Assembly: GCF_033118175.1 (NCBI RefSeq)
Contig: NC_083704.1
Location: 55,082,501 to 55,146,500 of the forward strand
Source of the DNA: Dama dama
Lineage: Eukaryota > Chordata > Mammalia > Artiodactyla > Cervidae
Length of the DNA stretch: 64,000 nt
Direction of reading: 5' to 3'
The translations under genes were made by a program, and so were the position numbers. This document shows positions 1 to 46,400 of this stretch, piece by piece. The notes under the pieces are model-generated. The model did no database searches. It was not told the origin of the DNA and was given only the letters and a program-made list of their open reading frames with translations. Numbering within the stretch: position 1 is the stretch's first letter; each line of letters starts with the position of its first letter.

Positions 1-969
1 TTCTGAAGCCTTTTTCTCCACCCCCTTCTAAGCAGTACTTTTGTATCAGGTCAAATGCTGACTTAGTGTACTTTCATTATTGGGATGTGTCCTTCTGATA
101 GATAATGCCAAATGAGCAGGTTAAAAGGACAAGAAATGAAGCCTTGTGTATAAATGAGCAGATTGAAATGTTGTTTCAAATTGGCCTTTTCCATTATATA
201 ATTTTTAAGTTCTGCATTGAATCTATTATTTGTTAATATTCTTTAGCTTCCTCTGATTTAGTGGTTCTCACATAATTCTGTGGACTTGTATAGCCAGTGA
301 AGAACTTGCTGGGAGCTTAGTGAAAGGAAAAAGCAATGGGAATTGGAAGTAATGGCTTCTGCTTAGAGCCAATGATAGACTCTAAGCTTGAAGCACTGCA
401 GAGGGTTTTGTACTTGAGAGTCTCAGCTACTTAAAATACATGGCTGGCTGTAACCCAAAAGGTGATTTTGTCATAGGCTATTACAAATATTTTCATAAGA
501 ACAGAGAGGAATATAATGGACTTGTGTATGAACCTTTATCAACATTTTCTAAGTTTTATAGAATTTTTCCTAATTAAAACTTGGTTTTTCTTTTTTTTTG
601 ATGGAAACTTAAAGAATGAACTTTGAGGCCTTATAGCAGATACTTTTCCAAGGTTTTATCCCATTCTTTCTGAGAGATGAGTGTTTTATTTGCCGTCCTG
701 CTCAGGGAATACATTTATATTTGGACTATTCTTATAGTGAAACTGATTGTGACAAAAACTAAAATATGGCTGGCAGGGGTTAGTGAGAGGAAGATGTTTA
801 AATGCCCTAAACTTACCTTTCCTAGAGGATGGATCAGTGTTTAAAATTCATAGATCAGGAAGCAGAGGTTGTAGCATACTTAGCTGGTTTTATTTTTCAT
901 TTTATACCTTCCTGTACTATTGGAGCAGTTTTTCTAAAAACAATAGGTGTGTTAACTTTAACCCTCTCA

Positions 970-1185
970 CCTAAAGCGTCTGCCTGCAATGCGGGAGACC
1001 GGGGTTCGATCCCTGGGTCGGGGGAGATCCCCTGGAGAAGGAAATGGCAACCCAGTCCGGTACTTTTGCCTGGAAAATCCCATGGACGGAGAAGCCTGGC
1101 GTGCTGCAGTCCATGGGGTCCCAAAGAGTCGGTTGGGACTGAGCAACTTCACTTTCACTTTCAAAAAAACAAAGACAAAAAAATA
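970..1185 (+). repeat. Bov-tA SINE
   Basis: The tRNA-derived head contains a box B-like GGTTCGATCCC at 1003-1013. It is followed by the Bov-A body (GGAGAAGGAAATGGCAAC and a CCATGGGGTC motif) and an A-rich tail from 1163. The first bases of the SINE are missing. Short frames across it are SINE translations, not genes. The family is specific to ruminants. Confidence 0.9.
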
Positions 1186-1978
1186 AGAAACAAAACCAGG
1201 TGGAATTCTACACTGAAAACTGAAGAAAGCTTGATTCTGGGAAGAAGAGTTGGTGTAATTCTGCTTGTGCTTAATGTCAGACTTCAGATGAGGATTAAGC
1301 CTCCTTGATTACTGAAACTTTAAAGAGTGAAGGGAAACAAGGTCACTCAGAAGATTTTGTGGACTACCCTTACCAAGGAGTATTTGTGTGAAGGTTTTCG
1401 GATTCGGTAAAGTTAACTTGCTCTGTTTCTTTGTGCTTGTTCGTACTTACCTTCTCCCAGATTTGAAGCAAGAAAAGGTGTTTTTTTTTTTTTTTTGCAT
1501 GATTCTCTATACTTCTTAAAAAATTGCTTTGATACAATAGCTACCATTCTAGCACAGACAGTCTTCACATTTCAAGCCATCTCTTAAGTATTTTACATGA
1601 ATTGTTGAAGAAAATGAATTTGGAGAAGTGTAAATTTCAGTTGCTCCCTGCTGGTCTACTGTAATGGAGGTGAAAAGCTGAAATGTGTACCAGCACAGTA
1701 AAGAACCGGTAAACGGTGGTTCACACAGTTCTCTCCTTTATCCCTGTTTGAGCAGAAGGTTGTGTGTGATTGAGTATTAGGGTCACATACTGTGACCTTT
1801 GTAATGTTCTTAGATCTCTATTATGAGAGATGCTTTCTTAGGAAGGAAGTTTCAGTTATGATGCTCTTATCAGAGGGAAGCTTTGACACAGTCTGTGCCA
1901 TTGTGAGTAGTGACTGTGGGTCACCTCTGCTGGAGTGGCCTGCTCTGAATGTGAAGTGCTTGGTCTTGAGTGCCTGCA

Positions 1979-2190
1979 TGCCGTTGCTTTAGTTGTGTCT
2001 GACGCTCTGCCACCCAATGGACTGTAGCCTTCCTGGCTCCTCTGTCCATGGGATACTGCAGGCAAAAGTACTGGAATGGGTTGCCATGCCCTCCTCCAAG
2101 GAATCTTCCCAACCCAGGGATCAAACCCATATTTCTTAAGTCTCCTGCATTGGCAGGCGGTTCTTTACCACTGCACCACCTGAGAAATCC
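1979..2190 (-). repeat. Bov-tA SINE, reverse orientation
   Basis: It reads as the reverse complement of the same family: the body motif with CCATGGGATACTGCAGGCAA lies at about 2046-2065 and the inverted tRNA head with GGGATCAAACCC lies at about 2118-2129. It is nearly full length and moderately diverged. Confidence 0.9.
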
Positions 2191-3365
2191 TGATGCTGCC
2201 CCTGTTTTATGTGCCATGGGTATTATTGATATCTTAATCTTGAAGTCTGATAGCAGACCCCCTAATTTTCTGTTCTGGGAAAGATAACTGAGAGTCTCTG
2301 CATCAGAGAGAAGGGAGACCTGGGCAGGAGAGGTGATTAGAAGAGATGAGAAAGGGACAAATAGTTAAATTTCAAAAGACAAGAGGCCATCAGCAGGAGC
2401 TTCACCTTTCACTCCCCTGACCTGTACTTGGCATTTTCTGTACTCTGTTGTGCTTGGGGTTTCCTGACTCCTGTTGTATGGAGGCTTCCCTGAGTGTAGT
2501 GGTCTAGGCATTTTAGACAGGATAAGGTATACATAGTATTCTTTATTTACGGAGAAATATATTTGCAATGTATTATGGGCCTTATAATAAAAGATTTGTT
2601 GCTGGGTCTGTTCTGTTTGAAAGTACCTGAATATAATTTGTATACTATACTATACTTAAACCGCATCCCAGAGAAGTATTACCAGTGTCAGTAAATTAAT
2701 AGCAGGACAGATCATATTTTTCCTTTGGTCTCTTGCCCTGGATATATAGTGTTTTTTTTTTCCCTTCATGGTATAGATTAACCGTTTACTAGGGAAAAGC
2801 ATAACATTTTATTGTTGTAAGTTATACATGTGACAGGAACAAAGAGTCATAATTCTTCTTGTTCTACGTTGAATTCCAGATGCAACAGATAAGTACCTAC
2901 ATGTGTCAGCCATTCAGAGAGGACCAGGATACAGTCTAGTCTACTAGAGTTTAGAGCCAGGTGGAAGATAATAGAGGATTACCCACTCACTTTGTATCTG
3001 TTAACAGAAGTGAAAGACTGATAATTCTAGTCTGATGGCTCAGGGGAACAAATCACTTTTTAGACATTTGAGATTAACCGAGAGAGTCTTTATTTGGGCA
3101 AAGAGACTCACTTGGTTTATGTTACTTTCATATCCTTTCATTGCTTTCGTTCTGGAGGTGGTGGTGGTGTGAAAGCAGCAGTATAGGACGCTCAGCACTC
3201 ATGGATAGATTGCGTGGGTGTCCCCAGGTGCTTGAGGGCTGTTGTCCACCCCTGTACCCTAAGGTAGACACCCTGATGAAAAACTTGCAGAATTGATTTC
3301 TGAGTTTTAGAAGTGACCTAGTTACTTAAGGTACTATTCAACTTCCTTCTCCTGCTTATTTAAGT

Positions 3366-3625
3366 AGTAGTAGTAGTTAATATTTATATGGCACTGTCTA
3401 TATGTCAGGTACTTTTGTAAGTGCATTACACGTATTTAATCCTCATGTCTATTGTGTAAATATTATTATTTTTTTTCTGGTAAATATTATTTTAATCCCT
3501 CTTTTATAGACAAAACCAAAGTTAACTGACTTGTCCAAGATAACACAGCAAAGGAGAGTTTGAGCTGGGTTTTAAACCCAAGAAGTTTGGCTCCAAAATC
3601 CGTGCTATTAACCAGTAAGCTATGC
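3366..3625 (+). repeat. MIR SINE
   Basis: The core resembles the mammalian-wide MIR consensus: a stretch like 'ggcactgt..gtcaggtactt', then 'atttaatcctcatg', then 'cttgtccaagataacacagc', ending in a 'gtgctattaacca' segment. Two TTATT-rich stretches interrupt the middle. It is ancient and diverged. Confidence 0.75.
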
Positions 3626-4222
3626 AACAAAAGAGTATGAGCAGTTTATAGCAAAATGAGGTTTTGTGGTGTTTGGAGGAGTGGGGGAGATGAAAAACAC
3701 ATCCGTTGTGTCTAGGGTCATGCCACAGCTAGGTGGCATACGTGTCTCTTCAGTGTAAAACATAGTTGGCAGTGGAACTAGAACATATTGGTAGGAATCC
3801 CAGCTCCTACCTTCCTTGGAGTCTTCTGATGGTTACAGAGTAGTGTTGCATGTGGCTTTCACTGTCTAGTGCTTGGTTCTGCAGAGAAGATGGGATTGGC
3901 CTGGCCAAGTGCTGGGTGGAGAGTGTGTTTTCAGCCCATTTCATCCAGTACTGTGACAAATGCTTTTGTTTTTTGTTTTCAGTATGATAGTTTGATTTAA
4001 GAAATGTTAATGGAAACAAATTTCAGATGCCAGTAATTTAAAAAAAAAAAAAAGGTTATTTAATAAAATTGTACTTGGGATTCTGCTTGTATGCAGCTGC
4101 CCTGAATATTCCACTCTAGTGCGAGAGTGGTTGCTCTGTGCATTTTAGTATGTTAAAACCATGGCATAGTTTTGACTTATGTTCATTTGTTTTATTCCTA
4201 GGAACCCTAAGGACTCTGCAAT

Positions 4223-35542
<31,320 letters not shown>

Positions 35543-36270
35543 GAGACCCCTCAGCCATGGTGCATGGGAGACCATCCAGGAAAAAAACGGACACAGTTTC
35601 ACACTAAAGAAGAGGCCTCCATTTTTTTTCTTTTCTTTTTTTATTGGTGTAGTTATGAAGCCTTTCAGACTGCTTCTGTTTCAAATGTAAAAGGAAACTT
35701 TGCCCCCTTGTGCATCTTCATAAACCTGCTGTGGGGACTCCTCAGCCCATAGGGGCTCAGGGTTTCCTGAGAGCCAGATGTCCTGGAAAGTTGCTGGCTG
35801 ACTTTTTTTTGTGTGGGGCCTGAGGAAAGGGCTTGGACTGTTAGGAGAAATGTGGCCCCTTCCCTTCCTCCAGAAAGATGGAATTAATGATGGATGGACC
35901 CTCCAGGGAATCTCCCCAGCTGGCTTCCACTCTGACTGGCAGACTTCGCTGACCACGGGGGAGCCACGGTCTTTTCTTTCTTCATGCTCAGACACAAACC
36001 TAGCATCTTAACGGAAGGAAAATGAGGGGAACTTCAATTATGATTTATTAAAGACAATTTCTATTACACCCTCCTTTACGACAAGTGACATTTTAGATGT
36101 TAAAGTAAAAACTTTACCATGCCTTTTTTTTTCCCCCCCACCCCGGCCTAACACTGAGGCCTTAAACCTGAGGCTTCTGTGCCTGATGGAATTCTTGTAA
36201 CATACACTTGTGTATCATATAAAGATACCACTCTGTTTCTCTTATGTATTCTTAATCTAGTTGTTTATTA
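35543..36270 (+). other. QRICH1: QRICH1 3' UTR
   Basis: Follows the TGA at 35540-35542. Possible poly(A) signals are ATTAAA at 36047-36052 and a weaker TATAAA-type signal near 36218. No AATAAA is present, so the cleavage site is uncertain. The UTR ends less than about 500 bases from the IMPDH2 promoter. Confidence 0.6.
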
Positions 36271-36359
36271 AGAATGACAAGCACGTCTTTTCAACATGCT
36301 AGTGAACAACGCCTCTTTATTTGGGAGGAGTCTGGCGGGACAGTGGAAGCCAAGCCTTG

Positions 36360-36635
36360 CCTGTTAATTGCTCAGGGCAAAGTCCTGCGGGAGGGGGTTG
36401 CGACGGGAAACGGCCGAATTCCCCAGCGACTCGGTTAGGGCGTGCTGTGCGCATGCGCGACCCTGCCAGTCCCGCCCTAGAGGCCAATGGGCTCCGCCTT
36501 TGCGTGCTGCGTCGTGACGTAAGCGACGCGCATGGCGCAGTGACGATATCAGCGAGTTTATATTCGCGCGGCCCAGAAAGCGGAGGCCTCTGCGGCCCCG
36601 TCCTCGGAGACACGCGGCTTTTCCCCGCGCTAGCC

Positions 36636-36640
<5 letters not shown>
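36360..36640 (+). promoter_or_regulatory. IMPDH2: IMPDH2 CpG-island promoter with CRE and CCAAT box
   Basis: A CpG-dense block just upstream of the IMPDH2 start. It contains CCAAT at 36484-36488, a CRE-like TGACGTAA at 36515-36522, a second TGACGATA at 36541 and a TATA-like TTTATATTC near 36558. CREs are established elements of the mammalian IMPDH2 promoter. The transcription start was not determined; it is likely between 36560 and 36600. Confidence 0.8.
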
Positions 36641-41347
<4,707 letters not shown>

Positions 41348-41381
41348 AAAGGGATTATACAGCATACCCCGTCGATTTTTC

Positions 41382-41387
41382 AATAAA
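41382..41387 (+). terminator. IMPDH2: IMPDH2 poly(A) signal
   Basis: AATAAA 34 bases after the stop codon, giving a very short 3' UTR. Confidence 0.92.
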
Positions 41388-42346
41388 AGTTTGAAAAAAA
41401 GTGATGCCTGATCTTTGAGGTCAACAAGCAGGTGGGGCTCTGCAGCTGCTGCTGTCACAGACACACAAACACACAACACTGCCCTTCCAGAGAAAGCCTC
41501 TGGCCTTGAGATAAGGATGCTCTAAGGACCTGGAAGTGGGGGTTGCTAACCAGATTCAAAAAGCTCCTCCTAGGGTAGCTCAAAAGGCAGTTCAGACCAG
41601 CTCTGGCACCCAAGAGTTTAGTCTCACACTGAGAACTGACGCTGAGCATTTACAGAGGGTTGTGGAAGAGTCCATGGGGCTTTGGACTGGCATCCACAGG
41701 ACCTCCTGCTAGCTCAAAGTTTGGCCACATGGGACCAGGTTTAGACCCACATACGTGTTCTCTGAACCTTCCCTGATGGCTCAGTTGGTAAAGAGTCTGC
41801 CTGCAACGTGGGAGACCCAGGTTCTATCCCTGGGTGGGGAAGATCTCCTGGAGAAGGAAATGACAACCCACTCCAGTATTCTTGCCTGGAGAATTCCATG
41901 AACAGAGCCTGGTGGGCTGCAGTCCATGGGGTCACAAAGAGTTGGACACGATTGAGTGACTAACACTTTCGCTTTTCATGTATTCTCTAATGTAAATCTC
42001 TAAGGGACATCGTGGAGGAAGCACAGAGTTCCCCTCAAATCTGTATGTGAGCAAGTAGACAGATCTACATTTTAGAACAGGTGCCCTTATTGCCCCCCTG
42101 GCCTCCCAGAGGCCAAGCCATAACCCCCTGGTTCGTTTACAACCCCTTCCAAGAACCCATTCAGCCAACAGCTCCTGGCCAGCAACATACCTAGTACAAA
42201 ATCAGACAAGTGGCTTAAATTATTAATTTGCTGGCAAGCAAAACAAGTCTTACAGTGCCAAAGGGTAGGGGCTAGTGAAAGCTTTGGGCACCCCTGTATT
42301 CTGCAGAAGGTGACAAGGCCCTCCTGGACAAGTCAGTTCTGGTGGT
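41388..42346. other. Gap between convergent IMPDH2 and NDUFAF3 ends
   Basis: It holds the NDUFAF3 3' UTR at the right and one Bov-tA SINE. No AATAAA is seen on the minus strand shortly after the NDUFAF3 stop; an AATAAT-like motif near 42222 is the nearest weak candidate. No other gene was seen. Confidence 0.6.
41765..41978 (+). repeat. Full-length Bov-tA SINE
   Basis: The complete tRNA-like head (CTTCCCTGATGGCTCAGTTG) with box B-like GGTTCTATCCCTGGGTGGGG is followed by the whole body and a 'tgactaacactttcgctttt' end. Confidence 0.93.
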
Positions 42347-43309
42347 TCATTCTGCAGCTTGGGCCTGAGATGTGAGTGCAGTCCCTCCAGGTGGGGGAAT
42401 GAGAGCAGCTCCTGTCACTCGGCCTTCATGACAGAGGAAGTTGAAAGTGGCACAGGCATTGGGCTGCAAAGAGAAAGCTAGCGTCAGCCGGGCCAGGGCT
42501 CAGCCTGGGCTCCCCTCCCCGTTCCCCAGTCCCGGACATACTGTGTCCTGCACCTCCACAGCGATGCCCCTCTGCCTCATGGCTCGCAGCACGTGGGGCT
42601 GCAGCCGCTCAGTCCGGTCTCCAGTGCCTACCACAACAATCTCTAGGAAAGGAAGGGCAGGGCTAGTCTACAACCAGCTCGGTCGAGAGGGTGCCTTTCT
42701 GGGGCTCAGCACTTCAGCCCTCCCCTCCTCCAATACCTATCCGGGGCTCCAGCATCCAAAAGAGAGAGAAGCTTTCCTCGGTGATGTCCTGATAGGAACC
42801 TACCTGTGTGGGGAGGCGGCAAGTTAAATATAAGCCCACGTAGGCTTTCCCAGAGACCCTCTACCTGCTCCAGAGCGGGATGAAAGAAAAGCCAGGTTTG
42901 CTAGGGACAGGCAGGCCCGTGACTCCGGCTCTCGGTTTCCTCACTGTAGGGAAGCGCTCACGTTCCACTGCACCACCGACTGCGGGAGGAGCGCGCAAGG
43001 TCCAAACACGCGATTCCCGTTGACCACGAAGCCGCGGCTGCTGTAGCTGTCGATGTACATGGCGAGCGGGGACTCGCGCTGCAGCAGTGAGATGCGCGTC
43101 CGTTGATACAGCTCGTCATCCGCCGGCGTGAGCCGATGCCCCCGCCGCGGGGCCCTGCGGAGAGGTACTGTCAGGGGCCCGGGAATGGCCGGCCGTGGGG
43201 CAGGTGGTCAGGGACACCGCATCCGGGCTCACCATGGCAGCTCCGCGGGCGGACAGCGAAGCGCGGGTCGCGCGCGGTACAGGTTCCGAAGCACAAACGC
43301 TGCGGCCAT
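42347..43309 (-). CDS. NDUFAF3: NDUFAF3, mitochondrial complex I assembly factor 3
   Basis: Five exons, listed 5' to 3' on the minus strand: 43309-43233, 43154-42962, 42803-42737, 42642-42542, 42463-42347. They sum to 555 nt, 184 aa, exactly the human length. All introns are GT-AG. The product is a small Mth938/DUF498-fold protein that works with NDUFAF4 in early assembly of respiratory complex I in the mitochondrial matrix and inner membrane. The N-terminus MAAAFVLRNLYRARPALR is Arg-rich, without acidic residues, like a mitochondrial targeting peptide. The conserved blocks ADDELYQRTRISLLQRE and MYIDSYSSRGFVVNGNRV are intact, as is the C-terminal CHEGRVTGAALIPPPGG. It faces IMPDH2 tail to tail and diverges from the miR-191/DALRD3 unit at a shared CpG island. 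Confidence 0.97.
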
Positions 43310-44420
43310 GGCGGACCGGCGCTCTGGGAGGCTGGCGCAGGGTCAACGGGGTCGTGGCGTCCCCAGCCCAGCGCGGTTGCAGCGCCCCCAGCGTCGCGGA
43401 GGACACCGCGCGGCTCGGCCGGCCCAGCGCGGGAGAAGGGAGGGAGCGGGCCAGGGGCCTCCGTCCCAGGAGGCCGCGTCCCCCAGCGCGGCTCCGGTGT
43501 CAGCACCTGCCGTTCGCCCCGCCCCGGGCGCCCGCAGGCCGTCCTGGGGGAGCCGGACACCTGGAGGCGCGGCCGGCCGCAGGGCACTGCCTGGTCCCCA
43601 GCTCTCAGCCATTACGCCGGGCTCCCAGGGCCGGGGGAGGGCGGCCGAGCACCTGTTGGAGTCGCACACACCTGGCCTGGGCGTGGCGCCCGCCCACACC
43701 CCGCCAGCCTCTAATCCCAGCTTTAGAGCTTTGGGTTCCGAGGCCCGGGCGGGCAGCTCAGGTTTCCGTCGCTCGCCCCCCGAGTCCCGCCCCTCCCTAA
43801 CCGTCACCCGCGCGACCGTTGGCGTCGCGGCCGCGAGTCGCACGGGGCGTGGCTGAGCCTGGATTGGCTTCTCCGGAGCCCGAAGGGGCGTGGCCGGGGG
43901 TTTCGCCTTAAAATGGCTCCAACTCTGCGGCCGGAGCAAGCGGAAGGGGACGCGTTGGTCGGGAACTTCAAGCTGCTCTTCGCGACTAGCGGGTCAAACC
44001 GGACCAGACGGTGAAGCAGACAGCGGCTGGAGCCTCGCCCTGTTGTCGCGCACTTCGCTCGCGCTCCGAGAATCCCGTGCCCCGCGTCTTGAGCCGAATC
44101 AGAAGGCCTACTGGCGTGAGAATCGCTGGCGCCCGCGCAGGTTCCGGCATCTCCGCGCGCCCACCGTGTGTTGGTCTCAGGGGCACGTTGCCGCGTCTCC
44201 TACCCGCCGGGCCGGGCTGGCGGGAGGCTCGGCACAACCGAGGATGGTCGCAATGGGTTTCCAGGAGTCCCGTCACTGCAGTGCGGGCCCACGGGGCCTC
44301 TAGCGCTCCGGGTACTGGCAGCGTCACCGGACAAAGGGCCCTGGGTGCGGGGGAGTCCCCGAGGAGGGTTTACTTCCTCTCCGACCCCACGGGCGCGCTT
44401 CCCTCTTGGCTGATCCCGAA
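43230..44420. promoter_or_regulatory. Divergent CpG-island promoter of NDUFAF3 and pri-miR-191/DALRD3
   Basis: About 1.2 kb of very CpG-rich DNA spans the NDUFAF3 first exon and continues to the right. Visible elements include ATTGG (inverted CCAAT) at 43863-43867 and GC-box-like GGGCGTGG near 43845 and 43883. In human, a non-coding first exon of DALRD3 lies upstream of the miRNAs. The equivalent exon here should be on the + strand near 43.9-44.4 kb but could not be delimited. The long open frames here on both strands are a by-product of GC content. Confidence 0.75.
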
Positions 44421-44525
44421 GCCCGCCCCACCGCCGTCACTACAATGGCCCTGACTGCATGGGACCAACAGGTCTAATTCTACCCTGCGGATCTAATCCG
44501 AATCGAGACCTGGTCCCAGGGAAGG

Positions 44526-44546
44526 CCCCCCCCCCCCCCCCCCCCC
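44526..44546 (+). repeat. Uninterrupted run of 21 C
   Basis: A homopolymer of C (G on the opposite strand) about 180 bases upstream of the mir-191 hairpin. Such tracts can form G-quadruplex or i-motif structures and are prone to length error in sequencing. Confidence 0.95.
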
Positions 44547-44726
44547 GCCCCACACACCTGTTGTTTGGGGGCCTAGGTGAGCGGCTTTTTCCCATTCGTC
44601 TTGGTTTCACCGTCTACTCCTGGGTCCGCCTCCTGGGATAGGAATGGGGGGGTTTGATTTCCCTAGGGAGAAGGATAATCCTCTCAAACCGCTCTCCCGC
44701 CTCCCCCCGCCCTCCCCGCCCCGCCA

Positions 44727-44818
44727 TGGCTGGACAGCGGGCAACGGAATCCCAAAAGCAGCTGTTGTCTCCAGAGCATTCCAGCTGCGCTTGGATTTCG
44801 TTCCCTGCTCTCCTGCCT
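44727..44818 (+). ncRNA. MIR191: mir-191 precursor hairpin
   Basis: The 5p mature sequence lies at 44742-44764 (begins CAACGGAATCCC, ends AGCAGCTG) and is identical to the deeply conserved miR-191-5p. The 3p arm lies at 44784-44805 (begins GCTGCGCTTGGA) and appears to differ from the human form at one base near its 3' end (GTTCCC rather than GTCCCC), a difference recalled rather than aligned. The arms pair around a TTGTCTCCAGAGCATTCCA loop. It is on the same strand as DALRD3, upstream of its coding exons, matching the known placement in a DALRD3 5' intron. Confidence 0.97.
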
Positions 44819-45209
44819 GAGCAGCGTCCCGACCCAGGTGGGATAGGCTAGCCCCTGACCCCCAGACATATTTATTGGGTCGCTCTGGTTTCCGTCTCTT
44901 TCTCAGGTGTGCCCTCAAGCTGGAAGTGACAGGCGTAGACGTCAGAGAGCCGAGGCGGTGGCCACCTTTGGAGCCCGAGATAGCATTGGCGAGGGAGGGA
45001 GGACCCAGGGCCTCCGGATAGGGCTGCAATGGCGGTGAGTCCCACAGGGCCGCCTCAGCCCGCAGCTCGCTAAAGATAGCCCTTCACTTCCTGGGGTAAA
45101 ACCACCGCCAACCGTCTTAATGCACTTAAGAGTAGCTGAAGTCCCCATCTTGGCCTCTAGACCCCCAATCGTGTTAGCAGCCATCCCCTGGTCGTGCTCG
45201 TGAGGCATG

Positions 45210-45296
45210 GAAAGCGCTTTGGAATGACACGATCACTCCCGTTGAGTGGGCACCCAAGAAGCCATCGGGAATGTCGTGTCCGCCCAGTGCTCTTTC
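45210..45296 (+). ncRNA. MIR425: mir-425 precursor hairpin
   Basis: The 5p mature sequence lies at 45223-45245 (AATGACACGATC... GTTGA) and 3p at 45264-45285 (ATCGGGAATGTC... CGCCC), both as in other mammals. The basal stem pairs GAAAGCGCTTT with a complementary GTGCTCTTTC. It lies about 390 bases downstream of mir-191 on the same strand, so the two are one known polycistronic cluster. Confidence 0.97.
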
Positions 45297-45299
45297 GGA

Positions 45300-46397
45300 G
45301 CTTCCCAGCGGGGCCTTGCAGCCCTAGCCCAGAAGGGGGTCTTGCCAAGCTTTTCTTGCCTCTAGGTTCCTCTATATTCTGAGCTGTTTACTCACTGCTC
45401 CGGGGCAGAGACCAGGGGTTTGGGTGTCAGTGCTCTGCTGCACAGTGTTCTAGTGCCTCACGTCCCATCCCTATTAAAAGAGAGAAAAAGGGTTAAGTGA
45501 AGACATTGAGAAGCCCTGACGGGAAGGAGGAAAGAGGTAGGAGTTGGACGCTCAGAGAACTGTTCTTAAGCTGGGTCTTCTCAGGTCACATTGTTTATTT
45601 GACCCACAATGGCCCATAGTCTAAACCAGGAAATGGGAGGGTCCTTGTTACAGTACAACAGGTTAAAGGAGAAGCATTAAAAGCTTCTGGAAACTATTAT
45701 GATGGTTCTAATTATTCAAGATTCAAGAGAAGAAAAACAGCAATTCTCTCAGAGTGGACACATGAGGAGTAAAAGACAACCCCTATCTCAAAGGAAGGAA
45801 TGCTTGCAAATAACCTGAAACTGAAGAACACAAATTCCCTTTAAAAATGTGACTTTTTTTCAGTAGGTCATGAAAGTGTCTTTTATGCTACCTGCCCTAT
45901 TTCAGAATCAACTTGTAACTCTAGGCGTTTTGATCATGTGTGCTTAGTCACTAGTCGTGTCCGACTCTTTGTGACCCCATGGACTGTGGCCCGCCAGCTG
46001 GTCCATGGGGATTCTCCAGGCAAGAAAACTGGAGTGGGTTGCTATTTCCTTCTCCACTGATCATGTGTACATGGAGGAAATGCAACGTTATACAAATAAC
46101 ATAAATGTAAGAGAGACAACCCTGCCTGGGCCCTACCGGATTGCGTGGACTTTTTTCCCTTGTTGCTACTGCGGGCAACAGCGAGAGAGCCCCAAGTCCG
46201 GAGTAGACCCCGAGATCTCTTACCCTAGTCGGGACCAGTCAGGTGGACCACGCGGGGGTAGGGCTGGGGCCATGGAGCGAGCGCAACTGTCCACTGTCCA
46301 CTCAGGAGTCCCTGCCTCCCCGCCCCAACCAATTGGCCTTTCCGGAAATCCCGCCTCGATGTTTTGCTTCCGGTCCCGCCTGCCCCTTCCGGTAGCC
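45300..46397 (+). other. DALRD3 5' region / intron after the miRNAs
   Basis: Mostly unique AT-balanced DNA from 45300 to 45930, then a Bov-tA fragment (45941-46057), then a GC-rich stretch leading into DALRD3 exon 1. No extra coding exon was supported. Confidence 0.6.
45931..46068 (-). repeat. Bov-tA SINE fragment with target-site duplication
   Basis: The inverted body has CCATGGACTGTGGCCCGCCA. TGATCATGTGT occurs at 45931-45941 and exactly again at 46058-46068. The inserted part is 45942-46057, lacking the tRNA head, so the insertion was already 5'-truncated. Confidence 0.9.
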
Positions 46398-46400
46398 ATG
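46320..46400 (+). promoter_or_regulatory. DALRD3: Proximal DALRD3 promoter with ETS motifs
   Basis: Just before the start codon are CCAAT (46328-46332) and two CTTCCGG motifs at 46367-46373 and 46386-46392, typical ETS/GABP sites of housekeeping promoters. This suggests a second start site for DALRD3 besides the miRNA-hosting transcript. Confidence 0.55.

Larger units (their letters stand above)
1..4201 (+). other. Non-coding DNA upstream of first QRICH1 coding exon
   Basis: No coding exon is supported here. The stretch ends in an AG acceptor (4200-4201) 21 bases before the QRICH1 start codon, so it is most likely the intron between a non-coding 5' exon and the first coding exon. It holds two Bov-tA SINEs and one MIR, listed separately. 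No CpG island or promoter is visible, so the QRICH1 promoter should lie to the left of the window. Confidence 0.7.

Noticed and set aside
970..1030. tRNA-like box A/B segments here and at about 1990-2190, 6937-7020 and 41765-41840
   Set aside because: These are tRNA-derived SINE heads: a SINE body and A-rich tail follow, and no complete cloverleaf with an acceptor stem is present.
829..1308. 159-codon open frame on the + strand
   Set aside because: Most of it is translation of a Bov-tA SINE, with no splice context or known protein similarity.
43103..43939. Long overlapping frames on both strands in the NDUFAF3/DALRD3 CpG island (up to 242 codons)
   Set aside because: Extreme GC content removes stop codons. 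The products are Arg/Gly/Pro/Ala-rich in every frame and cross real NDUFAF3 exons.
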